Positions 41,456 through 49,748 of a stretch of 52,753 nt of DNA are shown here, in pieces. The notes beneath the pieces were generated by a model. It was given only the letters and a program-made list of their open reading frames with translations. It had not been told where the DNA came from and searched no databases. This DNA comes from JBEKHI01 sp050012355 (GTDB lineage: Bacteria > Actinomycetota > Actinomycetes > Streptosporangiales > Streptosporangiaceae). Location of the stretch: positions 1 to 52,753 of the forward strand of contig JBEKHI010000004.1 in assembly GCA_050012355.1 (NCBI GenBank), written 5' to 3'. The stretch's first letter is position 1. Every line of letters begins with the position of its first letter. The position numbers and the translations under genes are program-made.

Positions 41456-41595
41456 TCGTCTACCGGGTGCACTGGATCCCCGGATCCGACAGCCTGCGAG
41501 GCGTCTGTCACTGCGGTGCCGAGCATCTCGCCGAGGATCCGGTCGAGGTCTGGTCCTGGCTGCTCGCCCACCCCGAAGGCCATGAACCACGATGA
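41452..41595 (+). CDS. 47-residue protein coupled between oxygenase and reductase
   Basis: Starts ATGA on the oxygenase stop and ends ATGA on the reductase start, so it fills the gap exactly. The translation begins MIVYRVHWIPGSDSLRGVCH, and residues 19-21 are C-H-C, followed by Gly. Later H25, H40 and H44 occur, so a small metal site is conceivable. The tail EVWSWLLAHPEGHEPR is amphipathic. I do not recognise it. The double overlap strongly suggests translation in fixed proportion with the enzyme pair. Confidence 0.75.
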   Translation: MIVYRVHWIPGSDSLRGVCHCGAEHLAEDPVEVWSWLLAHPEGHEPR

Positions 41596-42485
41596 AAATC
41601 CGTGTGGTCGGCAAACAGCCGCTGGCAAAAGACGTCGTCGGGCTGACGCTGGAGGGCGACGCGCTACCGTCCTGGACACCTGGCGCGCACATCGACCTGC
41701 ACCTGCCAGGCGGGCTGGTCAGGCAGTACTCGCTGTGCGGCGACCCGGCCGACACCCGCACCTGGCGGGTCGCGGTACTGCGCGAACCTAACGGCCGGGG
41801 CGGGTCGGCCGCGGTACACGACATGGTGGCCGAGGGCGACACGCTCACCGTCGACGGGCCGCGCAACCACTTCTCGCTCGAGGACGCGGAAGGCTACCTG
41901 TTCCTGGCCGGAGGGATCGGTATCACCCCGATCCTGCCGATGGTCGCCGAGACGGCTCGCCGCGGACGCCCCTGGCATCTCGCGTACGGCGGGCGGGCGC
42001 CGGAGTCGATGGCCTTCCGAGACGAGCTGTCCCGGTGGCCGGAACACGTCACGCTATACGAAGGCCGCCACCTTGACCTGGACCGCCTGTTCGCCGCGGT
42101 CACCCCGGACACCGCCGTGTACTGTTGCGGCCCGGCGACGCTGCTGGAGGCGGTCGAGAAGCGTTCGGACGCCCCGCACGTCGAGCGATTCAGCGCTCAA
42201 GCAGCCGGCGACGAGGGGGATGAGTTCGAGGTCGAACTGGCCAGCACCGGCCGGGTGATCACGGTCCCGGCGGGCCGGTCCGTGCTCGCCGCGCTGCGCG
42301 GGGCCGGTTGTGAGCTGCTGTCCTCGTGCGAGGAGGGTACCTGCGGGACCTGCGAGACAGGGGTGCTCGATGGCATTCCCGATCACCGGGACGCCGTTCT
42401 CACCGCCGCGGAACAGGCGCAGGACGACGTCATGATGATCTGCGTCTCGCGAGCGAAGACCCCTCGCCTTGTGCTGGACCTGTGA
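41592..42485 (+). CDS. VanB-like FMN/ferredoxin oxidoreductase
   Basis: 297 residues of the phthalate dioxygenase reductase group. FMN domain with RQYSLCGDP; NAD domain with LFLAGGIGITPILPM and VYCCGPATLLEAV; C-terminal plant-type [2Fe-2S] domain SCEEGTCGTCETG with a last Cys in MMICVS. It passes electrons from NADH to the Rieske oxygenase. The 3' end overlaps the opposing iclR gene by 56 bp. Confidence 0.94.
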   Translation: MKIRVVGKQPLAKDVVGLTLEGDALPSWTPGAHIDLHLPGGLVRQYSLCGDPADTRTWRVAVLREPNGRGGSAAVHDMVAEGDTLTVDGPRNHFSLEDAEGYLFLAGGIGITPILPMVAETARRGRPWHLAYGGRAPESMAFRDELSRWPEHVTLYEGRHLDLDRLFAAVTPDTAVYCCGPATLLEAVEKRSDAPHVERFSAQAAGDEGDEFEVELASTGRVITVPAGRSVLAALRGAGCELLSSCEEGTCGTCETGVLDGIPDHRDAVLTAAEQAQDDVMMICVSRAKTPRLVLDL

Positions 42486-43212
42486 CCGTGCGGAGGACAC
42501 GGGAGATGCCGATGGCCGCGGCCCGCACAGCGGGACCCCAGGCCGCGCGGTTCGGGTCGTCGTAGCTGACCACAACCGATAGCGCCGCGACGCACAGCCC
42601 GTCAGCCTCGGTCACCGGTGCGCCGACCGAGAACGCGTCCTCGGTGATCTGCCGGTCGCTGAACGCGAGACCAGTCCTCCGGACCTCGGCCAGCACCCGC
42701 CGCAGCACCAAAGGGTCGGTGATGGTGTACGGCGTGAAACTCCGCAGCGGGGCGGTGAGCACGGCTTCCTGCACTTCGGCAGGGGCGAACGCGAGCAGCA
42801 CCAGGCCGACACCGGTGGCGTGCAGCGGCCAGTGCGCACCGATCCTGGTGAGGACCGGTACGGCCTGCCTCCCGGCGATCCGCTCGATGTACACCCCGTC
42901 GGTTCCGTCTCGCACCGCGAGCTGCACATTCTGATGGGTGGCCTCGTACAGGTCCTCGAGGAACGGCAGCGCGGCTTCCCGCAGACCGGTTCCCCGCGGG
43001 CACAACGCGGCCAGCTCCACCAGCCGTAGCCCGATCCGGTACCGGCCGTCCGCGCCGCGCTCAAGCCCGCCCCACCGCTCCAGCTCTCCGATGAGCCGAT
43101 GCGCGGTGGACAATGGAAGCCCGGTCCTCCTGGCCAGCTCGGACAGCGTGTATGCGGCCCGCTCGTGTGTATACGCGTCGAGCAGGCTCAGCAGCTTCGC
43201 CGGAACGCTCAC
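42430..43212 (-). CDS. IclR-family transcriptional regulator
   Basis: 260 residues. N-terminal winged helix: LSELARRTGLPLSTAHRLIGELERWG. The effector domain runs from LRLVELAA to the C-terminus, with RIGAHWPLHATGVGLVLLAF and GLCVAALSVVVSY, matching IclR ligand-binding signatures. Such regulators govern aromatic catabolism. It converges on the Rieske operon, which it probably controls although the genes do not share a promoter. Confidence 0.93.
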   Translation of the reverse strand: MSVPAKLLSLLDAYTHERAAYTLSELARRTGLPLSTAHRLIGELERWGGLERGADGRYRIGLRLVELAALCPRGTGLREAALPFLEDLYEATHQNVQLAVRDGTDGVYIERIAGRQAVPVLTRIGAHWPLHATGVGLVLLAFAPAEVQEAVLTAPLRSFTPYTITDPLVLRRVLAEVRRTGLAFSDRQITEDAFSVGAPVTEADGLCVAALSVVVSYDDPNRAAWGPAVRAAAIGISRVLRTVTGPAQGEGSSLARRRSS

Positions 43213-43230
43213 CGCTTCATCTTCGCAGGC

Positions 43231-43292
43231 TCATGCTGGTTGGTGCGGCGTTGACCAGGCTCTTTCATGGTTAGTGCCACACTAACCATGAT
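43231..43292 (-). repeat. Dispersed palindrome, copy 4
   Basis: On the minus strand it reads TCATGGTTAGTGTGGCACTA and continues with a loop containing AAAGAG, then the matching arm with a 3-nt insertion. It lies 8 bp beyond the stop of the minus-strand gene at 43300, oriented with it. Confidence 0.78.
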
Positions 43293-43299
43293 CATTTCC

Positions 43300-44787
43300 T
43301 TAAGAGCGAGCAGCTCGGCGAGTGGATGCTTTGTAGGCGGCGCGGCGGGCGGCCTTGGCGGCTTGCTTGTCGTCGGAACGCCTGCCGAGCATGGTGAGCA
43401 CGGATTCGGCATCCGGGTGGTCCATCCGCGCCATGATCTCGAAGATCTCGACCAGTTGCTGGCGTTCCTGGGCGCCTCCGGGGAATTCGAGCGGGAAGCT
43501 CTTCCCGCCGAAGTCCGTCCGGCTGACCTTGGCGAGCGCGTCCGTGAGCACCCAGGCGTGGTCTTCCTGGGTGGACTGCAATTCGGCGGGCAAGTCCGGA
43601 GCATCCCGGGTGAAGCCGGAGAACTTGGCGAGTTCTGCCTTGGCGTAGCAACGAAGCTGGATGCGGTCGAGTGCCTCGCGCCAGACTGGCGCGGTGTCCG
43701 GGCCGAGTTCGGCGGCGATGGTGACGGTGGTCATTCGCGTTGCGGCGTCCGCGTCCGCCGCGAAGTCGAGCAGTTCCCGCGCTGCCTGCTCCGCGCCTCG
43801 CGTGGCCACCCACGCGGCCAGCTCCTCCTCGAGATCCTGCTCGGTGCCATCCAGTCTCACCCGCACCAGGTTGTCCGGCGTCATCTGGTCCGGCGGCGGG
43901 AGCAGCGAGATCCGCACGCCGTCCTCCACGAGCTTGGAACGGACGGCGTACAGGCCGAGCGGCTCCAACCGCGCCACACCATCGATCACCCTGACCGCAC
44001 CGTGTTTTTCGAGTTGGTTCAGCAGAAGCTCTGTGGGCTCGCCGTGCGCGTCGACCCACTCCTGCCACTGCCTTTCGACCTCCGCCTCGTCTTCCTCTTC
44101 CTCCAGCTCGATGACCGCGCTCGTCCGGCAGGCATCGGTGAGCTCGGCGGCTGGCACGCCGTCACGACCGTCGAGGAACAGCTTCATCGCCACCACGGAC
44201 CCGACGCAACTCCAGTCGAGGTAGCCGTCGACGACGGGATCACTCTCGTCAGCGGTCTCCAGGGTGGTGTCGAGGATCTCGGCGAAAATGTAGTCCCAGG
44301 CTTTCAGTGCTCTCTCGTCATCGGCTAGGTCGTCCAGGTAGGCGATGTCCTCGCCGGGGATCAGCTTGTCGCCGTCCTCCTCGACGAGTTCGGTGTCTTG
44401 CGCGAGCGTGAGCAGGAACGGGGACGTGGCGGCCGTCTGGATCGCCGTTTTGCGGACATCGTCTGCTAGGGAACGGAGGTCGGCGAGAAGCTTGGATTGC
44501 CTGGCCCGAGTGGCAAGCGTCGTTTCGTCCGGCAGGCGGAGCGGCGGGAGAACCGGCGGAAGGTTGAGCGCCTCGGCGAGGTTCACGTCGTACCAGCCGG
44601 CGGGTTCGGGTTCGTGATAGCCGACGTTGGTGTAATACTCCGCGAGCCACTTGGTGACAGCTTCCTGATCGTTCGGGTCGACGCCGTCATCCAGCATGGC
44701 CTGGCCAATGTCCAAGACGGCTTGGTTCGCACCGTCATGCGCCATGCCTAGCCTGAAGTCCAGGATTAGAGGATCATCGTCTGCCAC
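43300..44787 (-). CDS. Acidic protein of unknown function
   Basis: 495 residues from GTG 44787, preceded by AAGGTGGT; an ATG at 44835 is possible but lacks a good site. No signal peptide or membrane helix. Strongly acidic (runs such as IELEEEEDEAEVERQW) with a basic tail ending KASTRRAARS. The C-terminal 150 residues are helical (DAATRMTTVTIAAELGPDTA, FEIMARMDHPDAESVLTMLG), like HEAT-type repeats. I do not recognise it. It is the only gene on its transcript as far as can be seen. Confidence 0.75.
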   Translation of the reverse strand: MADDDPLILDFRLGMAHDGANQAVLDIGQAMLDDGVDPNDQEAVTKWLAEYYTNVGYHEPEPAGWYDVNLAEALNLPPVLPPLRLPDETTLATRARQSKLLADLRSLADDVRKTAIQTAATSPFLLTLAQDTELVEEDGDKLIPGEDIAYLDDLADDERALKAWDYIFAEILDTTLETADESDPVVDGYLDWSCVGSVVAMKLFLDGRDGVPAAELTDACRTSAVIELEEEEDEAEVERQWQEWVDAHGEPTELLLNQLEKHGAVRVIDGVARLEPLGLYAVRSKLVEDGVRISLLPPPDQMTPDNLVRVRLDGTEQDLEEELAAWVATRGAEQAARELLDFAADADAATRMTTVTIAAELGPDTAPVWREALDRIQLRCYAKAELAKFSGFTRDAPDLPAELQSTQEDHAWVLTDALAKVSRTDFGGKSFPLEFPGGAQERQQLVEIFEIMARMDHPDAESVLTMLGRRSDDKQAAKAARRAAYKASTRRAARS

Positions 44788-45122
44788 GGCCCACCACCTT
44801 AACTCTCGCAGCGCTACTTGGTGGCGGTTCACCACTGATTACGCGCTGCCGCTCTCAGGTTAGGGCAGCGATGAGTCATCGACGCCCCTAGAAGGGCAGC
44901 TGTGTGACAGCGATGCCCCCGTTCCTGCGGCCCGTCGCGCTCGGGCACCGCGGACAACCACTAGACGGTATCCGCCGACCGCGCGACTATGGATTCATAT
45001 ATTTTGTACCGGCTAAGTAGGGGTGCATGGTCGCGATCCAGTACACCGAACCGGTCAAGTTCTCCTACTGGGCGCCGCTCGGCAGCGGCGGGTTCGTGGT
45101 CTCGCGGATTAGGAGCAGCCTC
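44788..45122. other. 335-bp divergent promoter region with a gene remnant
   Basis: Between the acidic protein and OsmC. Holds the remnant at 45027 and an AT-rich stretch, TTCATATATTTTGTACC (44994-45010), that may be a promoter. Nothing else is recognised. Confidence 0.5.
45027..45110 (+). pseudogene. N-terminal fragment resembling SfnG-type flavin monooxygenases
   Basis: The 28 codons from ATG 45027 include TEPVKFSYWAPLGSGGFVVS. SfnG-type dimethylsulfone monooxygenases start with a similar phrase (KFAYWVPNVSGGLVVS), from memory of the family. The rest of such a gene is absent; the frame runs directly into OsmC. It could be a gene remnant or be read as an extension of OsmC, though OsmC has its own AGGAG. 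Confidence 0.5.
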
Positions 45123-45620
45123 ATGTCCGTCAAGGAACTTATTGACGCCAGCCACACCGCTATCAAGGAAGATGCCTCGAGGGCCGCGGTCACCTTCGTT
45201 ACGTCAGGAAAACTCGTCGGCACGACGGAGGTCACCATCCACGCGCGGCATCACGAGCTGACGGTGGACGAGCCGCCGGCCCTCGGCGGCGAGGACCTGG
45301 GCGCGAACCCGGTCGAGCACGCGCTCATCGCGCTCGCGTCGTGCCAGGCGATCACCTACCGGTTCTGGGCCGCGCAGCTCGGCATCGCACTCGACGACCT
45401 GGAGGTAACCGCCGAGGGCGACCTGGACCTGCGCGGTTTCCTCGGCATCGATGAAGCGATCCGCCCCGGCTTCACCGACGTCCGGCTGACGATCACGCCA
45501 CGCGGCCCGGAGCCGCTCGAGCGTTATGTCGAGCTGGCCGAGGCGGTCGACAGGCATTGCCCGGTCCTCGACCTCTTCACCAACCTCACGCCGGTGGAGC
45601 GGATCGTGATCACCGCATAG
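45123..45620 (+). CDS. OsmC-family peroxiredoxin-like protein
   Basis: 165 residues from ATG 45123 with AGGAG eight bases before. Two family cysteines: in ALASCQAITYRFWA and in VDRHCPVLDLF, the pair that reduces organic hydroperoxides. ANPVEHALIALASC is the usual lead-in. Closest in style to the YhfA branch. Ends before a strong hairpin shared with the opposing gene. Confidence 0.92.
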   Translation: MSVKELIDASHTAIKEDASRAAVTFVTSGKLVGTTEVTIHARHHELTVDEPPALGGEDLGANPVEHALIALASCQAITYRFWAAQLGIALDDLEVTAEGDLDLRGFLGIDEAIRPGFTDVRLTITPRGPEPLERYVELAEAVDRHCPVLDLFTNLTPVERIVITA

Positions 45621-45625
45621 TGTGT

Positions 45626-45660
45626 GACGGCCGCTACGGGATGATCCCGTAGCGGCCGTC
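45626..45660. terminator. Perfect 16-bp hairpin between convergent genes
   Basis: Arms 45626-45641 and 45645-45660 (GACGGCCGCTACGGGA and complement), 3-nt loop. Placed 6 bp after osmC and 16 bp after the opposing stop; probable bidirectional terminator. Confidence 0.9.
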
Positions 45661-45676
45661 GCGTTACGCCGGGTCG

Positions 45677-46273
45677 TTAGTCGCAGATCCAGAAGTGCCC
45701 CGTCGACCAGTTCGAGGAGGGACCCCAGGTGGGAACGTCGTTGCTGTCGGGAAGAATGATCTCGGTGGAGTCAGCGACGGCGACCGTCCACTCCTGGTAA
45801 TCGGAGTCGAGGTCGCTGTCACAATACACGTCGGTGTCAAAGGTGATTTCCGCGGAGTCCGGGGCAAGGAACCGGTCACTGGGACAGGCGGATGTACCGA
45901 GCGTTCCGCACCCGTTGTTTGGATAATCTATTATGCCGGAACCGCCAGACCATATGCCGCTGGTGCTGACCCCTACGCACTCGACCGCGACCCCGGTGTA
46001 CGTCTGGCAATAGGCCTCGAGCTGCCCATACACCCCGTACGAGCTGCCACTCCCAGGCACCGTTATGAGGTCCGCACATACCACGGCCTGGTAATAGCCC
46101 TCGTCGCTAGTGCCGATGATCTTGCACGTGTGGGCGATCTCGCTCTGGGCCGCGTACAGGATGGTGAATCCATCTACACCTGTGGCCGCTCCGGCGGGTG
46201 CCTGGCTACCCAGGAACGCGCAGACGCTCACGACCACCACGGCCATCCATCTCCAGCTACGGAACCTTCTCAT
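45677..46273 (-). CDS. Secreted cysteine-rich protein of unknown function
   Basis: 198 residues. Signal peptide: RRFRSWRWM then a hydrophobic core (VVVVSVCAFLG) ending SQAPAGA-AT near residue 30. The mature part has eight cysteines (HTCK, VVCA, AYCQ, VECV, NGCG, SACP, VYCD, WICD), enough for four disulfides, and is acidic and aromatic with GSG/SGG turns. No enzyme motif is seen. Probably a stable extracellular protein. A tandem 11-bp repeat lies upstream. Confidence 0.8.
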   Translation of the reverse strand: MRRFRSWRWMAVVVVSVCAFLGSQAPAGAATGVDGFTILYAAQSEIAHTCKIIGTSDEGYYQAVVCADLITVPGSGSSYGVYGQLEAYCQTYTGVAVECVGVSTSGIWSGGSGIIDYPNNGCGTLGTSACPSDRFLAPDSAEITFDTDVYCDSDLDSDYQEWTVAVADSTEIILPDSNDVPTWGPSSNWSTGHFWICD

Positions 46274-46323
46274 GGGAGACTCCTCGCTCTCTCGGTTGCT
46301 GATCAGGACGCTAACGGCCGCTG

Positions 46324-46349
46324 CTGGTGATTCACTGGTGATTCACTGG
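46324..46349 (-). promoter_or_regulatory. Tandem 11-bp direct repeat upstream of the secreted protein gene
   Basis: CTGGTGATTCA occurs twice in immediate succession, followed by CTGG, 51 bp before the start codon. An 11-bp direct repeat in a promoter is the spacing favoured by SARP-type activators. Confidence 0.5.
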
Positions 46350-46413
46350 GACGCGCAGGTCAGCAGCGTCCCGCGAAGCCGGTGCTCTCCGGCGGCTGAT
46401 CAGCGGCCGAAGG

Positions 46414-47160
46414 CTACCTGTCGTTCCCTAGCGCGGCGAGGCGGTGGTTCAGCGCATCGAGATCGAATCCGGCGAATTCCTCCGGATAGGAGTTGTAGTC
46501 CTCGAGACCCATCGAGCCCTCGTGCGGCGGCGTGCGCCTGCCAGCCGTGCAACGCGGGTAAGCGATGCCAGGTTCGGCGGGGGTGATTTTCTCGACGACG
46601 AGGTTGTGCCTCCACTCCTTACGGAAGTTGTACTCATAGACGACCTTCGTGCCTTGGGCGGCGACCTGGGCGATCGCGACTGAGGATTCGTCCTCACGCT
46701 TACTGAGATCGTCGTTATGGTCGGGGTCGCCGAATGTGCCGCAGACGGTCTCGAATTCGTGCAAGTGAAGTGCGTGCCAGTCGAACGCGATCTGCAGTAC
46801 TTCGTGCAGCGCTTCAAGTGTCATTGTGCTCGGAAGTTCAAGGCGGCGCCAGGTGGGAGGTTTCGCGCCACGGAGGCTGACCTTCACCTGGTGAATCGTG
46901 GTCGCGGCATCCTGCGGCAGTGGCGGCACCGGCTCCTTGCGGAAGACCCTGCCGCCAACCCGGACTGTCTGGTTCAGCGAACTGGTTGCGGCTTTGAGAA
47001 AATCGCTGGCCGATGTCAGGATGTCTGGATCCGATTTAGCGGCGGTGCGCAACTGGGCGCCGAGCGACAGCACCCTCTCCTCGATCGTCGTAAGGTCAGC
47101 GTCGGTGTTAAGAAGCTCGTTGATGAGCGTCTCGAAGTCCAGGGGCGGATCGTCAGGCAT
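46414..47160 (-). CDS. pRiA4b ORF-3-family protein
   Basis: 248 residues from ATG 47160; the frame is open to 47346 but passes through repeat units. The C-terminal 160 residues match the pRiA4b ORF-3 domain: IHQVKVSLRGAKPPTWRRLE, LEALHEVLQIAFDWHALHLH, EWRHNLVVEKI, PRCTAGRRTPPHEGSMGLED and YPEEFAGFDLDALN. The N-terminal 85 residues are helical. Its biochemical role is unknown; the family is frequent on plasmids and near mobile DNA. Confidence 0.9.
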   Translation of the reverse strand: MPDDPPLDFETLINELLNTDADLTTIEERVLSLGAQLRTAAKSDPDILTSASDFLKAATSSLNQTVRVGGRVFRKEPVPPLPQDAATTIHQVKVSLRGAKPPTWRRLELPSTMTLEALHEVLQIAFDWHALHLHEFETVCGTFGDPDHNDDLSKREDESSVAIAQVAAQGTKVVYEYNFRKEWRHNLVVEKITPAEPGIAYPRCTAGRRTPPHEGSMGLEDYNSYPEEFAGFDLDALNHRLAALGNDR

Positions 47161-47207
47161 GTCCGTGAGTCTGCCACCAGTACGGCGCTCCGGCACTATT
47201 TCCGCGA

Positions 47208-47260
47208 CCCCATCGGTGGCCCATCGCTGGCGCCATATGCCCATCGATGGGCCATCGACA
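47208..47260 (-). repeat. CCATCGATGG-family motif, double unit C
   Basis: Two units: 47208-47232 (on the minus strand CGCCAGCGATGGGCCA and on) and 47240-47260, with a perfect 14-bp palindrome GCCCATCGATGGGC at 47239-47252. They lie 48 bp upstream of the pRiA4b-type gene start. Confidence 0.55.
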
Positions 47261-47305
47261 GTCCTGTAGAAGAACCGCATGCACGGTATTGCGCGGGTCG
47301 GGGCG

Positions 47306-49747
47306 CTAACTCCAGGGGTAGCGCCACTCGTGGGATCCTGAGCCAACCGAACCGACCCGCGGCGCGTCCGCGCCAGGTAGGTCGACCCTCGCGGTGGTGT
47401 TCGGCGGTACGACCGCGGTCACGGTTAGCGTCTCGTCCTCCAGCGACCACCCGACCCGGGCAGGACCGTACGGGGTCACATGCGCAGCAGAAGCAAAGGT
47501 CAGCCCGCCACCTGGCCGCGGCGCGACGAGCAGGCGGCGGTAGCCGGGCTCGTCGGGGGACAGGCCCGCCACGACGCGGTGCAGCCAGTCCGCGACCGAG
47601 CCGAACGCGTAATGGTTGAACGAGGTCATCTCGCCGGGGTTCACGGTGCCGTCGGGTAGCAGGCTGTCCCAGCGTTCCCAGATCGTCGTGGCACCCATGG
47701 TCACCGGATACAGCCAGGACGGGCAGCTCCGCTCAAGCAGCAGCCGGTACGCGGTCTCGTGCTCGCCCGCGTCGCACAGCGCGTCGCAGATCAGCGGCGT
47801 CCCGACGAAGCCGGTGCCGATCCGGTACCCGCGCTCGCGTACCAGCTCGGCGAGCCGCGCCCCCGCTCGCGCCCGCTGCTCGCCGTCCGGCAGCAGACCG
47901 AACCGGAGCGCCAGCCCGTACCCAGTTTGGGTGTCATTTGGCCAAAACGGCGTGACAACTCCCTCCGCGATCCCGCTATACCTCGCGTATCCGGAGTCGT
48001 CGCCGAGCAGCTTCGCGGTACGGGCCACCAGTTCCGCCGAGTGCGCCAGGTACGCGGTGGCGACCAGCTGCGGATCCGTGCTGGCCTCGGCCGGACGGTC
48101 GGGTGGTGCGGCCGGGTCCAGCCAGTCACCGAGCTGCCGACCAGGCGGCCGCTGGGCACAGCCGTCCACCCAGGCTCGCATGCTCGCATACTGCGCCCGC
48201 AATATCCCCAGGTCACCAAAACGCTGGTACAGCACCCACGGCACGATGACAGCGGCATCGCCCCAGGCCGCGTACGGAGCGTGCGGGAACGTCGGCAGGT
48301 CGAAGCCTGGAACCCACAGCGGCGGCACGCCATCGGGATCCTGCTGGGCGGCCAGATCGGCCAGCCACGAGGTCAGCGGCCCGGCGCAGTCGTAGAGAAA
48401 CGTCGCGGTCGGCGCGAAGATCTGCAGGTCACCGGTCCAGCCGAGCCGTTCGTCCCGCTGCGGGCAGTCGGTTGGCACGTCGAGGAAGTTGCCCCGCATC
48501 GACCAGACGACGTTCTCGTGCAGCCGGTTCACGTCCGCGTCGGAGCACTCGAACCAGCCGGTGCGGCGCAGGTCGGTGTGGCAGACCACCGCTTCGGCTT
48601 CGGCGGCGCACCCGGTCACCTCGGCGTACCGGAACCCGTGGAACGTGAACCGGGGCTCCCAGTCCTCGCCGCCGGGATCGCCGCGCAGCGTGTACCGGTC
48701 GGTCGCCGCCGCGAAGCGCAGCGGCCTGGTGGCGAGTTCCCCGTCTTCGAGCACCTCGGCGTGCCGGAGCTTGACGGTCTGCCCGGCCTCGCCGCGGACC
48801 CGGATCCGGAGCCGGCCGGTGAGGTTCTGCCCGAAGTCGAGCACCGTGCGACCCGACGGTGTGGTCAGGACCGCGACCGGGTCGAGAGTCTCGGTCCGCC
48901 GTACCGGCGGGCCGGTCGCCGCCACCAGCGGCAGATTCACATCGAGGACGGTGACCGGCGACCAGGTATCGGGATCCTCCTGCCGCGCGTCGTAGGTTTC
49001 TCCCTCGTAGATTCCCGCGCTGACGACCGGACCGGGCGCGCACTCCCAGCCCGGGCCGGTGCCGTACGTCTCCCGGGTACCATCGGCATAACTCACCTCG
49101 AGCTGGGCGAGCAGCGCGAGCCGGTCACCGTACACCTCGCGGCGGCCGCCGCCGAATCCGATCCGGCCGCGGAACCAGCCGTCGGCGAGCATCGCGGATA
49201 GCACGTTCTCGCCCGGGCGGACCAGCCCGGTGACGTCGTGGGCCCGGTACCTGAGCCGCTTCGGGTAATGCGTCCAGCCCGGCGCGAGCACCTCGTCTCC
49301 GACGACCGAGCCGTTGAGCGTCAGCTCGAAGACGCCGTGCGCGGTGACGTACAGCCGCGCCTGGCGGACCGGGCCGGTGACCTGGAACGTGCCGCGCAGC
49401 AACGGCACGGCCGGAGCGACGAAAGACGCCGTCCAGTCGCCTGGCTCGAGCAACCCCGCCTCGACCGTGACCTCGTCCGACCAGGGACCGTAAGCGTGGT
49501 CGCCGCGGACCCGCACGCTAACCCGGGCTTGCTGGCGGGACCGGAGGGGGAGCGCCGGCCAGGGGACCAGGACCGAGTCCCGCCCGGCATGCTCGGTGAC
49601 GATCCCGTCGACGCGGATCTCGGCGTCCCGCTGGATCCAGTCAGGTTCGTCGGTCTCGACCACCCAGCTCAGCCGGGGCTCGGGCTCGCCGATGCCGAAC
49701 GGCTCGCGGTGGTGCTCGAAGCTGATCTCGGTGACGCTGGCCACCAT
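47306..49747 (-). CDS. Cytoplasmic alpha-L-rhamnosidase, GH78 family
   Basis: 813 residues from ATG 49747, one base after the VOC gene ends. No signal peptide, so it should act on imported rhamnosides. Domains as in BsRhaB-type enzymes: N-terminal beta domains, CPQRDERLGWTGD near residue 430 (general acid), six-hairpin barrel, GATTIWERWDSL near 689 (general base) and SFNHYAFGSVADWLH. All canonical residues are present, unlike the secreted enzyme at the left end. Last gene of the E1/SDR/VOC operon, linking rhamnose release to oxidation of the product. Confidence 0.94.
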   Translation of the reverse strand: MVASVTEISFEHHREPFGIGEPEPRLSWVVETDEPDWIQRDAEIRVDGIVTEHAGRDSVLVPWPALPLRSRQQARVSVRVRGDHAYGPWSDEVTVEAGLLEPGDWTASFVAPAVPLLRGTFQVTGPVRQARLYVTAHGVFELTLNGSVVGDEVLAPGWTHYPKRLRYRAHDVTGLVRPGENVLSAMLADGWFRGRIGFGGGRREVYGDRLALLAQLEVSYADGTRETYGTGPGWECAPGPVVSAGIYEGETYDARQEDPDTWSPVTVLDVNLPLVAATGPPVRRTETLDPVAVLTTPSGRTVLDFGQNLTGRLRIRVRGEAGQTVKLRHAEVLEDGELATRPLRFAAATDRYTLRGDPGGEDWEPRFTFHGFRYAEVTGCAAEAEAVVCHTDLRRTGWFECSDADVNRLHENVVWSMRGNFLDVPTDCPQRDERLGWTGDLQIFAPTATFLYDCAGPLTSWLADLAAQQDPDGVPPLWVPGFDLPTFPHAPYAAWGDAAVIVPWVLYQRFGDLGILRAQYASMRAWVDGCAQRPPGRQLGDWLDPAAPPDRPAEASTDPQLVATAYLAHSAELVARTAKLLGDDSGYARYSGIAEGVVTPFWPNDTQTGYGLALRFGLLPDGEQRARAGARLAELVRERGYRIGTGFVGTPLICDALCDAGEHETAYRLLLERSCPSWLYPVTMGATTIWERWDSLLPDGTVNPGEMTSFNHYAFGSVADWLHRVVAGLSPDEPGYRRLLVAPRPGGGLTFASAAHVTPYGPARVGWSLEDETLTVTAVVPPNTTARVDLPGADAPRVGSVGSGSHEWRYPWS

Positions 49748-49748
49748 G

